NCBI GenBank assembly: GCA_010909725.1
Contig: JAACMV010000014.1
Span: forward strand, 972,501 to 1,036,500
Direction: 5' to 3'
Length of the DNA stretch: 64,000 bases
From: Picochlorum sp. 'celeri'
Lineage: Eukaryota; Chlorophyta; Trebouxiophyceae
Part shown: in pieces, positions 13,410-24,743 of the stretch
Numbering within the stretch: position 1 is the first letter of the stretch
Layout: every line of letters begins with the position of its first letter
Notes under the pieces: generated by a model
Seen by the model: the letters and a program-made list of their open reading frames with translations, nothing else
Told to the model about the DNA's origin: nothing
The model's database searches: none
Made by a program: the position numbers and the translations under genes

Positions 13410-16400
13410 TTAAGTACACTTGCTGAAAAGGTTGCAGTTGTTGCAACACCTGTTGTTGCTCCGGTCACAGCTTTCTCCAGACTGTAGGCACTGAGTTGTG
13501 ACACTCTGACGAACACATATATTATCACCACCTGGTCTTCCGGTCTTTGCCACAAGGACGCAGTAATATAGCTCCTTTGGGAGTAAACCTGATTTAGTAA
13601 AACTTCCCGTTCCCACTGGTCTGTCCACGTTGAAAGCAGGATTTGAAGGACAGGATAACGAGCTCCCACACTCCCTATAAAAGACATTTGTGTCACCTGC
13701 AGGTGGAACACTGTCAACTCCAGGAGACCATGTCATGTAGATATTTGTTTTATCCACACGCAAGTCCATTAAGAGTCCAGAAGGATCGCCATATGTCGTG
13801 ATGGATTTTTTTTCAGAGCACACTCCAAAAGCACCACCAGGATTTGCAGCCACCACATAGCAATCATACTCTGTTTTGGGTGACAGTCCGCTGACGATGG
13901 TACTCGTCTGTCCATCAGGTCTAGCCAAGTCAAAGATGGGGGCTGATGGGCATGAAAAGCCAACAGGCACACATCCCACATAGAAGGATGCATCTCCACC
14001 TGAAGGAATGCTATCGCTCCCTGGTGTCCATGTCAGTTTGACCTGAGTAGTTTCTGCACCCACTGCCAATGACAAGTCATCCACAGTTGCAGGTGAGGGT
14101 GGGGTTGGGGGTGGTGTGGTGACAGTCTTTTTCTCTGAGCAGATCCCAGTGCCGTCAAAACTCTTTGCTACGACATAGCAATCATATGTTTCTCCGAACA
14201 ATATTTGAACATCATAGAAAAATGTTCCCTGTGTACGAGGCCGAAGCAAAAAGAACTCAGGATTAGATGGACAGGCCCCCCCTGTAGGCAAGCATGTCAC
14301 AAAAAAGGAAGGCTCACTTGCTTCTGGAGCACTCTCAGAACCTGGAGTCCATGTCACATTGATACCAAGCATATTATTTACCGGCTCAGTCCCCACTGAC
14401 AATGTATCCACAATTGGGATGCCAGCTGGTATGGGTGGTGCTGTACTGATGCCTTGGGCAAGCGAGCACACCCCACTGCCATCGTAGCTCCTGGTCACCA
14501 CAAAACAGTCATATGCCGTGCCATACGTCAAACCAAAAACAATGGTTGCCTCCTGTCCAGCTGGCCTGGTCTTGTCAAACTGAGGACTGGAGGGGCAAGC
14601 CTCCCCAGCAGCCACGCATGTCACATAGAAGGAAGGGTCACCAGCAGGAGGAATGCTGTCGTCTCCTGGCGACCATGTCACCTCGATCGCACTGATCTCT
14701 GAGCCTGGCACCAGGGCCACAGAGTCAATGGTGGCAGCAGAAGCTGGTGTGGGTGGTGCTGTGCTGATGGGTTGGGCAGGCGAGCACACCCCACTGCCAT
14801 CGTAGCTCCTGGTCACCACAAAGCACTCATATGCCGTGCCATACGCCAGCCCAGCAATGACCGTTGCGTCCTGTCCAACCGGCCTGGTCTTGTCAAACTG
14901 AGGACTGGAGGGGCAAGCCTCCCCAGCAGCCACGCATGTCACAAAGAAGGAAGGCTCGCCAGCAGGAGGAATGCTGTCGTCTCCTGGCGTCCATGTCACC
15001 TCGATCGCACTGATCTCTGAGCCTGGCACCAGGGCCACAGAGTCAATGGTGGCAGCGGAAGCTGGTGTGGGTGGTGCTGTGCTGATGGGTTGGGCAGGCG
15101 AGCACACCCCACTGCCATCGTAGCTCCTGGTCACCACAAAGCACTCATATGCCGTGCCATACGCCAGCCCAGCAATGACCGTTGCGTCCTGTCCAGCTGG
15201 CCTGGTCTTGTCAAACTGAGGACTGGAGGGGCAAGCCTCCCCAGCAGCCACGCATGTCACAAAGAAGGAAGGCTCGCCAGCAGGAGGAATGCTGTCGTCT
15301 CCTGGCGACCATGTCACCTCGATCGCACTGATCTCTGAGCCTGGCACCAGGGCCACAGAGTCAATGGTGGCAGCGGAAGCTGGTGTGGGTGGTGCTGTGC
15401 TGATGGGTTGGGCAGGCGAGCACACCCCACTGCCATCGTAGCTCTTGGTCACCACAAAGCACTCATATGCCGTGCCATACGCCAGCCCAGCAATGACGGT
15501 TGCCTCCTGTCCAGCCGGCCTGGTCTCGTCAAACTGAGGACTGGAGGGGCAAGCCTCCCCAGCAGCCACGCATGTCACAAAGAAGGAAGGCTCGCCAGCA
15601 GGAGGAATGCTGTCGTCTCCTGGCGTCCATGTCACCTCGATCGCACTGATCTCTGAGCCTGGCACCAGGGCCACAGAGTCAATGGTGGCAGCGGAAGCTG
15701 GTGTGGGTGGTGCTGTGCTGATGGGTTGGGCAGGCGAGCACACCCCACTGCCATCGTAGCTCTTGGTCACCACAAAGCACTCATATGCCGTGCCATACGC
15801 CAGCCCAGCAATGACCGTTACGTCCTGTCCAACCGGCCTGGTCTTGTCAAACTGAGGACTGGAGGGGCAAGCCTCCCCAGCAGCCACGCATGTCACAAAG
15901 AAGGAAGGCTCGCCAGCAGGAGGAATGCTGTCGTCTCCTGGCGACCATGTCACCTCGATCGCACTGATCTCTGAGCCTGGCACCAGGGCCACAGAGTCAA
16001 TGGTGGCAGCGGAAGCTGGTGTGGGTGGTGCTGTGCTGATGGGTTGGGCAGGCGAGCACACCCCACTGCCATCGTAGCTCTTGGTCACCACAAAGCACTC
16101 ATATGCCGTGCCATACGCCAGCCCAGCAATGACGGTTGCCTCCTGTCCAGCCGGCCTGGTCTCGTCAAACTGAGGACTGGAGGGGCAAGCCTCCCCAGCA
16201 GCCACGCATGTCACAAAGAAGGAAGGCTCGCCAGCAGGAGGAATGCTGTCGTCTCCTGGCGTCCATGTCACCTCGATCGCACTGATCTCTGAGCCTGGCA
16301 CCAGGGCCACAGAGTCAATGGTGGCTGCGGAAGCTGGTGTGGGTGGTGCTGTGCTGATGGGTTGGGCAGGCGAGCACACCCCACTGCCATCGTAGCTCTT

Positions 16401-18928
16401 GGTCACCACAAAGCACTCATATGCCGTGCCATACGCCAGCCCAGCAATGACGGTTGCCTCCTGTCCAGCCGGCCTGGTCTCGTCAAACTGAGGACTGGAG
16501 GGGCAAGCCTCCCCAGCAGCCACGCATGTCACAAAGAAGGAAGGCTCGCCAGCAGGAGGAATGCTGTCGTCTCCTGGCGACCATGTCACCTCGATCGCAC
16601 TGATCTCTGAGCCTGGCACCAGGGCCACAGAGTCAATGGTGGCAGCGGAAGCTGGTGTGGGTGGTGCTGTGCTGATGGGTTGGGCAGGCGAGCACACCCC
16701 ACTGCCATCGTAGCTCTTGGTCACCACAAAGCACTCATATGCCGTGCCATACGCCAGCCCAGCAATGACCGTTACGTCCTGTCCAACCGGCCTGGTCTTG
16801 TCAAACTGAGGACTGGAGGGGCAAGCCTCCCCAGCAGCCACGCATGTCACAAAGAAGGAAGGCTCGCCAGCTGGAGGAATGCTGTCGTCTCCTGGCGACC
16901 ATGTCACCTCGATCGCACTGATCTCTGAGCCTGGCACCAGGGCCACAGAGTCAATGGTGGCAGCGGAAGCTGGGACACAGCCAGTCGTCACCGAGTTTTT
17001 AGAAATTGTCTCTGATCCCCCATTTATGGCTATGCTTTGAACTTTGCACAAGTATTGAGTCTGTGGGGATAGCTTTCTGACCAATATGGAGTTTATGCTT
17101 GCACCCATCGTTGTTACTGTTGAGGATAATCCAGTACCAGTTGGATAGCATGTGGCAGTGTACTGTACGATATCTTGAGTATCCGCTGGAGCTGAGAACG
17201 AAACCATCAATCCAGCGGAGGTTGGGCACTCTTCATTATACTGTACCATGGAAACTTGTGCTGGAGCAGTCGGCTCTTTTGGTATTGGTGGCGTGACACC
17301 CAAAATGACTGCATCAACATTGATTTCTATTGCATCTCCAGAAGTCCAAGGACCTTCTTTGAGTTTGTCTTTCGATTGTTCTGTCATTTCTTCCATCTTC
17401 GTCTTTAGAATCCTGGCTCTGTTCCGGAAGAATGCAAAGGTTGCCCTGCCAATAACGACTATACTTCCAGGCAGAACTGATAAGATTTCACAATCTCCAC
17501 CTTCCTGTAACCCTAGCACATTTCTGCAGACAGTATTTTTGTCCTCCTTGCTGGTCTCGAAAATCGAGAAATCCAGTCCTTGGTAACGGAGAGTGAAAAG
17601 TACAGTATCTGGTGAAGGATCTTCAGTTCCTCCTGTCCCTCCAGAGTAAAATACAGACAAGCCATTTGATCTCTCAGTAGTTTCTCCGCTTGAGCATTTT
17701 CCGATGGCATAAATGGAGTTATAACCATACGAAGGGATTGGAATTTCTTTTCCAACGTTCTTTAAGGATTCGGTTGCTGAAGCCTCAACAATCAATGGCT
17801 CAGCACTGTTTCCTGAGACTGAGAAGGCCAATGAGGTCACTGAACAGCCACGGTTTCCACCAAATGAGGTCACTTTGACATTAATATATCCCAAGGATGT
17901 GCTACTTGGAGCTGATATCACGGGCCCAGGTATTGGACCAGTTGGTGATGGCGATGGAGGTGGTGATGGCGATGGAGGGGGCAGCTGCGTTTCTGATTCA
18001 CATTCCCTGCATGGAGCGGGAGGCTTCTCTCCCTGTGATTGCTGCGCAGATTGGACAATATCATATATTTTCACAAATCTCCAAGATTTGTAATAGATTG
18101 ATTCATTAAAGTACTTGGGAGATTCCTCTGCAAGCACTGGCTGAGAATCACAATCCCTAGCAGCAAGGACCCGAGCACACCTGCTATCCTTATTGGCTGC
18201 AATAATCTCAAACTCGCCTTTCTGAGATCCTTGACGCACATACCATGTTTGATAATCTTCGCCATCATCTTTATCCAAATATAGCATTGATCCATATGGT
18301 GGTATTACACAGGTACCCATGAAATCTTTGTGACCAAAAAAGTTGCTTACATGGCCCAAGCACTTGGCCCTCTCTGCCACATCAGGGCGAACAAAGGCCT
18401 GTATATGTATCTTCGCCTGATTATCATCAGATTGGTTCACTCCAACAAGCCATTCACGCCACATCATGGACTTGCTTGGGCCCCTCATTACAGGGCCAGC
18501 AGTAGACTTTGATTCCACTGACGTGGAACAGGTACGATTATTGAATCCCATAAACTCTGTATATATGGCACTATGCATGGTTATATCTGATGGAAAATAC
18601 AAAAATTGATCGAGAATCGTTAATCAGTCACACGGCAGTTGACAAGTTAACACGCAAAGGTAGGTCACTCACCTTGGGCGCCTTTCGTGCGCTGGCATGA
18701 TGACCTAACAGATGCCAGCTCAAGGGCATAGACCGCAGGTCTCAAGTCGGCTAGCTCTTCCACCACGCCACCATTATCCACACCGACAAGCTTCCAGTCA
18801 TTCCCTTTCCATGAAAACTGGATTGATTCACCTGAGACTTGTTCGGTTTTACCGAGGACGTGTCGTCGTGTGAACAGGCTCCAAAACAGGACAAGGGTAT
18901 GTAGTAGTAGAGTTGCCAAGCCGCTCAT
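13410..18928 (-). CDS. Secreted fibronectin-III array protein with C-terminal cystine-knot-like tail
   Basis: Exons 18928-18673 and 18586-13410 (86 bp intron, donor GTGAGT) give 1,810 residues. Exon 1 carries a signal peptide (LATLLLHTLVLFWSLF). Residues ~80-260 form a Cys-containing N-terminal region that could be beta-trefoil-like; this is uncertain. A PPPSPSPPPSPSP linker follows. From about residue 530 there are about twelve FN3-like domains, each with Trp (VTWSPG) and Tyr (GTAYECF) core residues plus four Cys per domain. Eight consecutive units (~624-1472) are almost identical 106-residue copies; four flanking ones are divergent. The last 26 residues carry six Cys spaced C-x6-C-x6-CC-x2-C-x5-C, an inhibitor-cystine-knot pattern. 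The layout suggests an extracellular adhesin or matrix protein. I do not recognise a named orthologue. Confidence 0.85.
14432..16975 (-). repeat. Eight tandem 318 bp repeats encoding FN3 units
   Basis: Eight units of exactly 318 bp (106 codons) recur in register; equivalent points are at 14454, 14772, 15090, 15408, 15726, 16044, 16362 and 16680. Differences between units are a handful of substitutions, and all units stay open. The leftmost unit (encoding the last of the eight domains) is the most diverged. Units three apart share variants (15408 with 16362; 15726 with 16680), so a 954 bp higher-order step is visible. Such uniformity implies recent expansion or gene conversion, and copy number may vary between strains or be mis-assembled. 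Confidence 0.95.
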
Positions 18929-20354
18929 AGTGATATATACAATGCAAATTGCTTAAACATATGAGAAAGGTGACTATTGAAAAAAAATGCAACGTATGCA
19001 ATAGCTTCCCAATGGACACCCTAAGAGGTCAGATGATGATGTGAGCATATTCGATCTCTGAGTCATGTCCGAGATTCCCTCGCGACTCGCGAGGGGTCAA
19101 TATGTTGCATTCAGACGTTTCAGCGTATGCACAAGAATATATCTTTTGTCCTTTCTAATGTAAAAAAATAGCCTAGTTTGGTAAGAATTGGTATCGTCGA
19201 TTCCCTCAAATGACCCATATATGGGTCCCTATATAGGGAGAACATCTCAGTCGCACGGCGTTCTTGTCGTCGTAGCTTGCTCATCTGACTCAAGACCCAG
19301 AGTGCTGTCACCATTCTCTTCATCGAATAGCTGAGAAAGAAACTGCGTGAGCTGACTGCAACTGCGCAAATGATGGGAAGTTACACGTACCCGCGACGCG
19401 AGCATAGAAACTGTGCCAGTGAGGAGGTCCTCCGCAGTGCCTTTAACCCAATGAGTTAACATGTAAACCTATGGGTTAATGCTTTTAAAGCGCATTTTGA
19501 ATTTGTATAATATTTAATATAACAAATCAAATGAGCCACATTTCGAAACTAAATGACAGAAATGCCATTGAACCGTTCGTTGAACGACTGTCGCTGACAC
19601 CGTTGGTAAGCACGTACGTGCATGATTCTCTCAGCATGTCCTTTGCGTGCACGCATTTTTATTGACTGAATCAGAAGTACTTGTCACATGAAGCAACAGA
19701 AAACCAACTATCGCTGTTTTCTAGATAACATAAACCAGTGCCAGTGTTCTGCGAGCTCAATACGCATCTATTGAACATTTGTAGCGAATTCCTCATCTCA
19801 AGACGGTTCCATACATACACGTTTCATCGAAAATAGGTAAAAACCCACGCACTAAAGCGCGGGAAAAGTAGACCGGTGAGTCCCCTGGATAGAGAACCCA
19901 GCTGCTCCAGCACAAGATTCTGCAACAGAAGCGGCTCGAAGCCCCGTTTAGCAGTAGAATCGTGGATCGATCGATCGATCAAACTTATCATCACGTTCAA
20001 GACTCTGCTAATGAGGTATGCGCTCTTGAGTGTTACGCAAAGGTGGCAAAGTTCCATCAGTTGAACACAATGAATGGATATTAGGTACCTGCAATGTGTT
20101 GCTTGCTGGCACGACATCGCAGATCGTAGAATTCTCTATACTATAGTCGAAAGTTCTTGCCTTGTAAGAATATATGGATATTTGAGCACGCAAAAGAAAC
20201 CCCCAGAGTTTTTGTTGTTAGACATGAGACTGTGTGTTACAGGGACAAGACAGAGAAACTGATTGCATCAATATAGCATCAATCCAATAGCTCCATAGAA
20301 AGAGAGCATGGCATCTGGCATTATGCATCAGAATATTCCAATTAAAACACCTTT
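18929..20354. other. Intergenic, FN3 promoter and flank
   Basis: This 1.4 kb holds the promoter of the FN3 gene and the 3' flank of the small secreted peptide gene. Several frames of 60-97 codons overlap each other on both strands without domain signal. A GATC run (GATCGATCGATCGATC, 19965-19980) and a short GGCTTCGAGCC hairpin near 19935 are the only structures I noticed. No RNA gene could be supported. Confidence 0.45.
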
Positions 20355-20534
20355 TTACTTCCCATAGCACCCTATTCTGCACTTCTTGTAGCATTCACCC
20401 TTTGCTTTCCCAGAGCTCTTCCAGCGGCAGTTCTGCTTATGAGCGCACTTTTCAAAGCAATTCATACCTTGGACTGATGATGTAGTCAAAGCAATAACTG
20501 CGAGGAAGACAAGAATGAGAAAACGTGGGACCAT
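20355..20534 (-). CDS. Small secreted cationic six-cysteine peptide
   Basis: A single-exon frame of 60 codons encodes 59 residues. Residues 1-23 are a clear signal peptide (MVPRFLILVFLAVIALTTSSVQG). The mature ~36 residues hold six Cys spaced C-x3-C-x5-C-x11-C-x3-C-x3-C, with about eleven Lys/Arg against two Glu, and end RIGCYGK. The two CxxxC pairs resemble the alpha-hairpinin or antimicrobial-peptide style, but no specific family is recognised. Secretion, strong positive charge and paired cysteines suggest a defence or signalling peptide; this is inference. The gap to the next gene on either side is large, so it has its own promoter. Intron-less, with a start fixed by the signal peptide. 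Confidence 0.75.
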   Translation of the reverse strand: MVPRFLILVFLAVIALTTSSVQGMNCFEKCAHKQNCRWKSSGKAKGECYKKCRIGCYGK

Positions 20535-21268
20535 ACTGGGTTGTGTCCAAGTGTACTTTTTTTAGGGTTTGGGCTCTTGTGATCCGGTTGGATTCTGAAT
20601 TCAGGTTTGAAGAAACAAGCCTTTGGCTGAATTCACACGTTTTTGAATAGTATCAAAAACGAAAGGCAATACCTTTGTGCTTAGATCAACGGTATCGAAG
20701 GTGGCGAATGAGGAACGCATTGGCTGACGTGACATCATGCATGATGGATGGATGGCATGAGATGGGAGAGGTGCTGCTGTGAATGCATGCAAACAAAGGA
20801 ATGAGTAGATGCACGTCGAGAGCAATCCTTGATACCACCTCAGGATGGATGACGTGTCCTTTCATGAACCGTGTCACGCCTCCATCTCGTGCATATCCAG
20901 ACACCTCCCAAGAGTGAAACCGACATCTCCCATCAAACGAGAGAGACGACAGGACCCCGTGTTCTTTTGACTCCTGAGCACAACGGCATGTAAAAAGACA
21001 CAATAAAAAAAAACGACCACGCGACAAGTTTGAGAAGTTTGGCAAGTTTGACAAGTTTGGCAAGTTGGGCAAGGTCACGATTTTTTATTGTGTTCAATTA
21101 CAGCACATATCTGGTCACGTCAATGTCGATGTAATGATGATAATAGGTCACGTCGATGCTTGGCTGTCGAGTATCACAGATCTCCCTTATATTCAGCGTA
21201 TTTGATTCTATTTTATTATTGATCACTCTAGAATACAGAAATACTCACGAGGGATCCATAGAGTAACG
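20535..21268. other. Intergenic with 9-bp tandem repeat
   Basis: This 734 bp gap separates two divergently oriented genes, so it holds both promoters. Around 21026-21074 a 9-base motif (CAAGTTTGR with variants) repeats about five times. The 130-codon minus-strand frame over 20686-21078 owes its N-terminus to this repeat and shows no domain, so it is not called as a gene. Confidence 0.5.
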
Positions 21269-22297
21269 ATGAGAGGACGTTCTGTGGCGTTCTTGTTGTT
21301 TCTGGTAGCATGTATAGCAACCCCGTGTGTTTGTTCTAGCCCAGTGATTTCATCTCCTGTATCAAATACAAATGAAACGCATGCTGAATCTGTAGACACA
21401 TCAGTCTTTGCACCGGGTGGGATATTTGGATTCGCTAAAGAATGGGTGACACGTGCCCGTTCGGCCGAGAATCTGGCCATGATCCGGGAGGAAAATGATT
21501 GGAAAAATTCCTTGGTGATGTGGATGTTTCCTGAAGTTGTGAGAGAGTCCCCTCTAGTGAAGAACAATCGACTGGTGGGAAGCTGGTTGAGGAACTGGTT
21601 GTTGGCGACTGGACTCTACTTTGTGGTTGGCCTGATATGGGCATACTACTGCTATTTCTGCTTTGGAAGTAGCTTGTATCCTTCTAAAGATCACATTCCA
21701 ACCATGAAGGCAATGGTGGAGCAGATGCAGGTGGCCTTTTTGGCAATGCCACTCTATGCCATGCTTCCAGCATTGACAGAGTATGTTGTGGAGCAGGGAT
21801 GGACATTGAGCTATGCTCGCATAGAGGATGTAGGACTGTTGCAGTATGGCTTGTATTTTGCCATGTATATGACGAGCGTGGAGTTTTTCGTCTACTGGCA
21901 GCATAGGCTGCTGCATGATATCAAGCCAGGATATCGGTACTTGCACCACATTCATCACATTTACAACAAAGAGCATACCCTGTCTCCATTTGCTGGATTA
22001 GCGTTCCACCCATTAGATGGTATTATGCAAGCTATTCCGTACAGTTGGACGCTTTTGTTTGTGCCCATGCATTTCCTAACGCATGAATTGCTCTTGTTTG
22101 CGACAGCAGTTTGGACAACCAATATTCACGACTGCATCCACGTGAGAATGGATCCAATCATGGGTGCTGGATATCATACTATTCACCACACAACGTACAA
22201 ACACAATTATGGACATTACTTCTGGTACATGGACGGGTTGATGGGAACTCTGATATTCCCTGAAGACTACCAGGAGAGGAAGCAGAAGAAGCAGTAG
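21269..22297 (+). CDS. Delta-7 sterol C-5 desaturase (fatty acid hydroxylase superfamily)
   Basis: The 342-residue product contains the three histidine clusters of the membrane di-iron hydroxylase superfamily: HRLLH, HHIHH and HTIHH, followed by YKHNYGHYFWYMDGLMGT. Around them are hydrophobic membrane segments. The stretch between boxes 2 and 3 (LSPFAGLAFHPLDGIMQA, then LFVPMHFLTHE) matches the plant STE1/DWF7 and fungal ERG3 type closely. These enzymes insert the C5-C6 double bond into the sterol B ring in the endoplasmic reticulum. The N-terminus has a hydrophobic leader (VAFLLFLVACIATPCVC) that could be a signal peptide or first membrane anchor. Single exon. A different substrate within the superfamily is possible but less likely. 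Confidence 0.85.
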   Translation: MRGRSVAFLLFLVACIATPCVCSSPVISSPVSNTNETHAESVDTSVFAPGGIFGFAKEWVTRARSAENLAMIREENDWKNSLVMWMFPEVVRESPLVKNNRLVGSWLRNWLLATGLYFVVGLIWAYYCYFCFGSSLYPSKDHIPTMKAMVEQMQVAFLAMPLYAMLPALTEYVVEQGWTLSYARIEDVGLLQYGLYFAMYMTSVEFFVYWQHRLLHDIKPGYRYLHHIHHIYNKEHTLSPFAGLAFHPLDGIMQAIPYSWTLLFVPMHFLTHELLLFATAVWTTNIHDCIHVRMDPIMGAGYHTIHHTTYKHNYGHYFWYMDGLMGTLIFPEDYQERKQKKQ

Positions 22298-22418
22298 GCA
22301 TGCTGTTGTTTTTGTTGTATGACGATTCTTTTCTTTATTTCATCGGCTAGTTTAAAACGAATTCTTCTAGACGTGTTTATTCAAATTAAAGGATACCATC
22401 TTCATGACAGCGGGGTGT

Positions 22419-23480
22419 TCATTCGTGGGCGCTAAAGAATTTGTCGATAGTTTCCCGATGTGCCTTGACCTTTTCAGCCAACTCTGCCTTGATGTCCTCA
22501 TCATTCCACAATCCTGGACAATCGATGAGACGAGAGGTATTTGTCCCACCGTAACATTCCATCAAATTTTCAGGCGCAATATGTTCGAGCAGCACGGGTT
22601 TGTAATCCGTCGGCAAAACCTCAATCTTTTCTTGCGTTCGAGCATCCAGCAAGTGCTTCACAAGAGACCAAATGATCCTGAATGACGTCGGTGCATTGAT
22701 AATCAATGCTTTATGCATGAGCTCAGGATAATGATCTTGATCTATACTCATCACTTTACCCATGATGGTCCGCACTTCACCAGTCAGCGTGGCCACTCCC
22801 ACACCATCCATATCAATGAGGACTGTCGACTGAAATGCACCTCTCCCACAGCGCAGTGCTGCAGATGGTGCTATCGTTCTAACATAACGTTCCTGCTGCG
22901 TAATATGGTATTTGATTGACCTCTCCAATGTCGTAAATTTCCACAGTTCGTTACAATTTATGTCACCCGGCTTCTGCACGTACACTGGCCTCCCTTGTCG
23001 ATCTGTGCAAAAGAACCCCTCTGGATAATGCTTGTGAAACTGCTCCCTCTCCCCAAACTCAAAATCATCCAGAATCGTATCAACATTATTCTCCCTCCTC
23101 CACTGTATTGTTTTCAATATCATCATTTTTGCCTTGAGGATATCATGCTTCCGTGCGCGTAAAAACCTCCGCAAGGTCTCCTTGTCCCACATCTCGTTCA
23201 ACTCTGCCTCCATCTCCACCTCCTCCTTCAACTGCTCAATCAGCTCGTCTTCCTCAGCAATAGTCAAACCCCATTCCAGGTAGCACGCCGCATCATCTTT
23301 ACTCATCGATGCTGCCTTCTCCTCCCGTTCCATCGCTCGCGTCTGCAAACACGAATGCGCATCATGACATGAAATACTTGTTGACGAGGCTAGGAGCAAC
23401 GAGGACACACGTACGCTATCAGAACTCAAGCCAAGGCTTTTCATGCCTTTAGTCACGCCTGAACTGAGACTAGAAAACAT
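22419..23480 (-). CDS. CRAL-TRIO (Sec14-like) lipid-transfer protein
   Basis: The conserved body runs from a CRAL-TRIO N-terminal helical region (ETLRRFLRARKHDILKA) into the lipid-binding domain (GRPVYVQKPGDIN, STVLIDMDGVG, YPELMHKALIINAP, LPTDYKPVLLEHIAPENL, ECYGGTN). These proteins bind phosphatidylinositol, other phospholipids or tocopherol and move them between membranes. The start is placed at 23480 (MFSSLSS). An open frame continues upstream but looks like untranslated sequence. A 72 bp stretch, 23414-23343, has a GTACGT donor and a TTTGCAG acceptor and is probably an intron even though it stays open; removing it gives 329 residues. Neighbouring desaturase gene converges on it from the left. 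Confidence 0.8.
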   Translation of the reverse strand: MFSSLSSGVTKGMKSLGLSSDSVRVSSLLLASSTSISCHDAHSCLQTRAMEREEKAASMSKDDAACYLEWGLTIAEEDELIEQLKEEVEMEAELNEMWDKETLRRFLRARKHDILKAKMMILKTIQWRRENNVDTILDDFEFGEREQFHKHYPEGFFCTDRQGRPVYVQKPGDINCNELWKFTTLERSIKYHITQQERYVRTIAPSAALRCGRGAFQSTVLIDMDGVGVATLTGEVRTIMGKVMSIDQDHYPELMHKALIINAPTSFRIIWSLVKHLLDARTQEKIEVLPTDYKPVLLEHIAPENLMECYGGTNTSRLIDCPGLWNDEDIKAELAEKVKAHRETIDKFFSAHE

Positions 23481-23821
23481 AATATCTGTCAGAATATGAA
23501 ACCCCGTTACAATATAAAACCTGTTTCCATGAAATTGGACCGACGTGTAAAATTTCTGAAAGATTGGAAATGTAGTACACCTATGGGAAATCCTGACTCT
23601 TACAACGATGTATTTGCAACTATAAACAGTTATTAGTAATTTTATTATGGTAAAGGGTGAGGATGGGTCTGGGTGTGATCTGTTGATGAAACCATGTGTC
23701 GGCGACGATGCCATGCAGCATGGCCATGATCCATGGATCAAGAAGAAGAACAAGGATGATTGCAGTTGTACTACAACGACAGCATGGCATGATATGTCAT
23801 GATGATTACAGAATAAGTTGT

Positions 23822-24666
23822 TTATCCATGTCGTTGCCCACGACCCCTGCGCCTCTGAACCATTTGGAACCCATCTTCATCAACCACTGGTGCCGCATCA
23901 GCCTCTTCCATATCAACATCCTGCATATTTAATCACACACCATCATGATGATTGTTATATTCAACGAGTATTCTACTAGTGGATTATGACATACACATTC
24001 TTTTCTTTTTTATTTTGAGACGAGCGTTCATTCATAATGATAATAACGATTCAGAAAAGTACCCACCTCGGCTGATCCTGCTTCACCTTGCTCCTCCTCA
24101 TCATCATCATCGCTACTACTGCTGTCACCCATGAAATCTCCACCGTGCGATGCACCGGGATCCCGCACGCTTTTATCTAACGCAGCTCTATCTTGATGCT
24201 GCTGTCGAAGAGTATCTACGTATGACGAATCCCCATTGGCAACCTGATTGTACATGTTGACCAAGGACCGAGCAACCATGTATGGACTGTCATCTTCTGC
24301 TTGCACGTGAAAATCAACCTGTATCACCTCATCCAGCAATTCTTCTAAATCCGACATCTCATGATCTGTACAAGACACCCTTGATCGTTGATACAATATG
24401 ATCGGTGCATACAAACTCAGACGCCAGAACATACCTTTTGTAGTGTAGAACCAGTCCAGGACGTCTTCATAGAGGGCTTTTGCCTTTTCTTTACTATCGC
24501 TCCCTCCCCATTCATTATGGATAGCTAATTGCAATGCAGTCCATCTCATGAATACCAGATAGCACCCTTCCTCGAATATCTTCTTATATTCCTCGGGCAT
24601 GTCAATTCGAGCAGACGTGCTGCCAACGAGGTTCATATTTCTCAATATCATTCCCTGAGATGCCAT
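23822..24666 (-). CDS. TSR2: Pre-rRNA processing protein TSR2 homologue
   Basis: Exons 24666-24435, 24365-24067 and 23920-23822 join to 209 residues. The TSR2 signature is clear: EEGCYLVFMRWTALQLAI followed by HNEWGG (the WGG motif), then DWFYTTK and LEELLDEVIQVDF. An acidic stretch (SSSSDDDDEEEQGEAG) leads into the last exon, which ends DEDGFQMVQRRRGRG as in other TSR2 proteins. TSR2 is a chaperone for ribosomal protein eS26 and is needed for 20S to 18S rRNA maturation in the small ribosomal subunit. Introns are 69 bp (24434-24366) and 146 bp (24066-23921). The first intron is a multiple of three without a stop, so retention would add 23 residues within the conserved region. Confidence 0.88.
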
Positions 24667-24743
24667 TTTTTATATGAATTATGTATAAAAGTTTCAAAAT
24701 AATGAATGAATGCATGCATGCATGCATGGTATCAAGAGTTGAA

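Noticed and set aside
14454..16928. Series of eight 82-codon plus-strand open frames at 318 bp spacing
   Set aside because: They are antisense shadows of the FN3 repeats. Their regular spacing follows the coding repeats on the minus strand.
14432..16975. Regular repeats that could be mistaken for a CRISPR array
   Set aside because: The period is 318 bp, units are contiguous without unique spacers, and they encode protein domains in a eukaryotic gene.
19530..19670. Short plus-strand frame starting MSHISKLNDRNA
   Set aside because: It ends within 50 codons and no continuing exon with matching phase was found.
19870..19985. Possible tRNA-like structure (GGCTTCGAGCC hairpin, CTGGG/TCCAG stem with 7-base loop)
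   Set aside because: The loop lacks the conserved T-loop bases, and acceptor and anticodon stems could not be formed.
20686..21078. 130-codon minus-strand frame
   Set aside because: Its start is created by a 9-bp tandem repeat (NLP/NLS units) and the remainder has no signal peptide, domain or splice evidence.
23481..23753. Upstream extension of the CRAL-TRIO frame
   Set aside because: The added 91 residues are unlike the family and include untranslated-looking sequence; the methionine at 23480 fits better.
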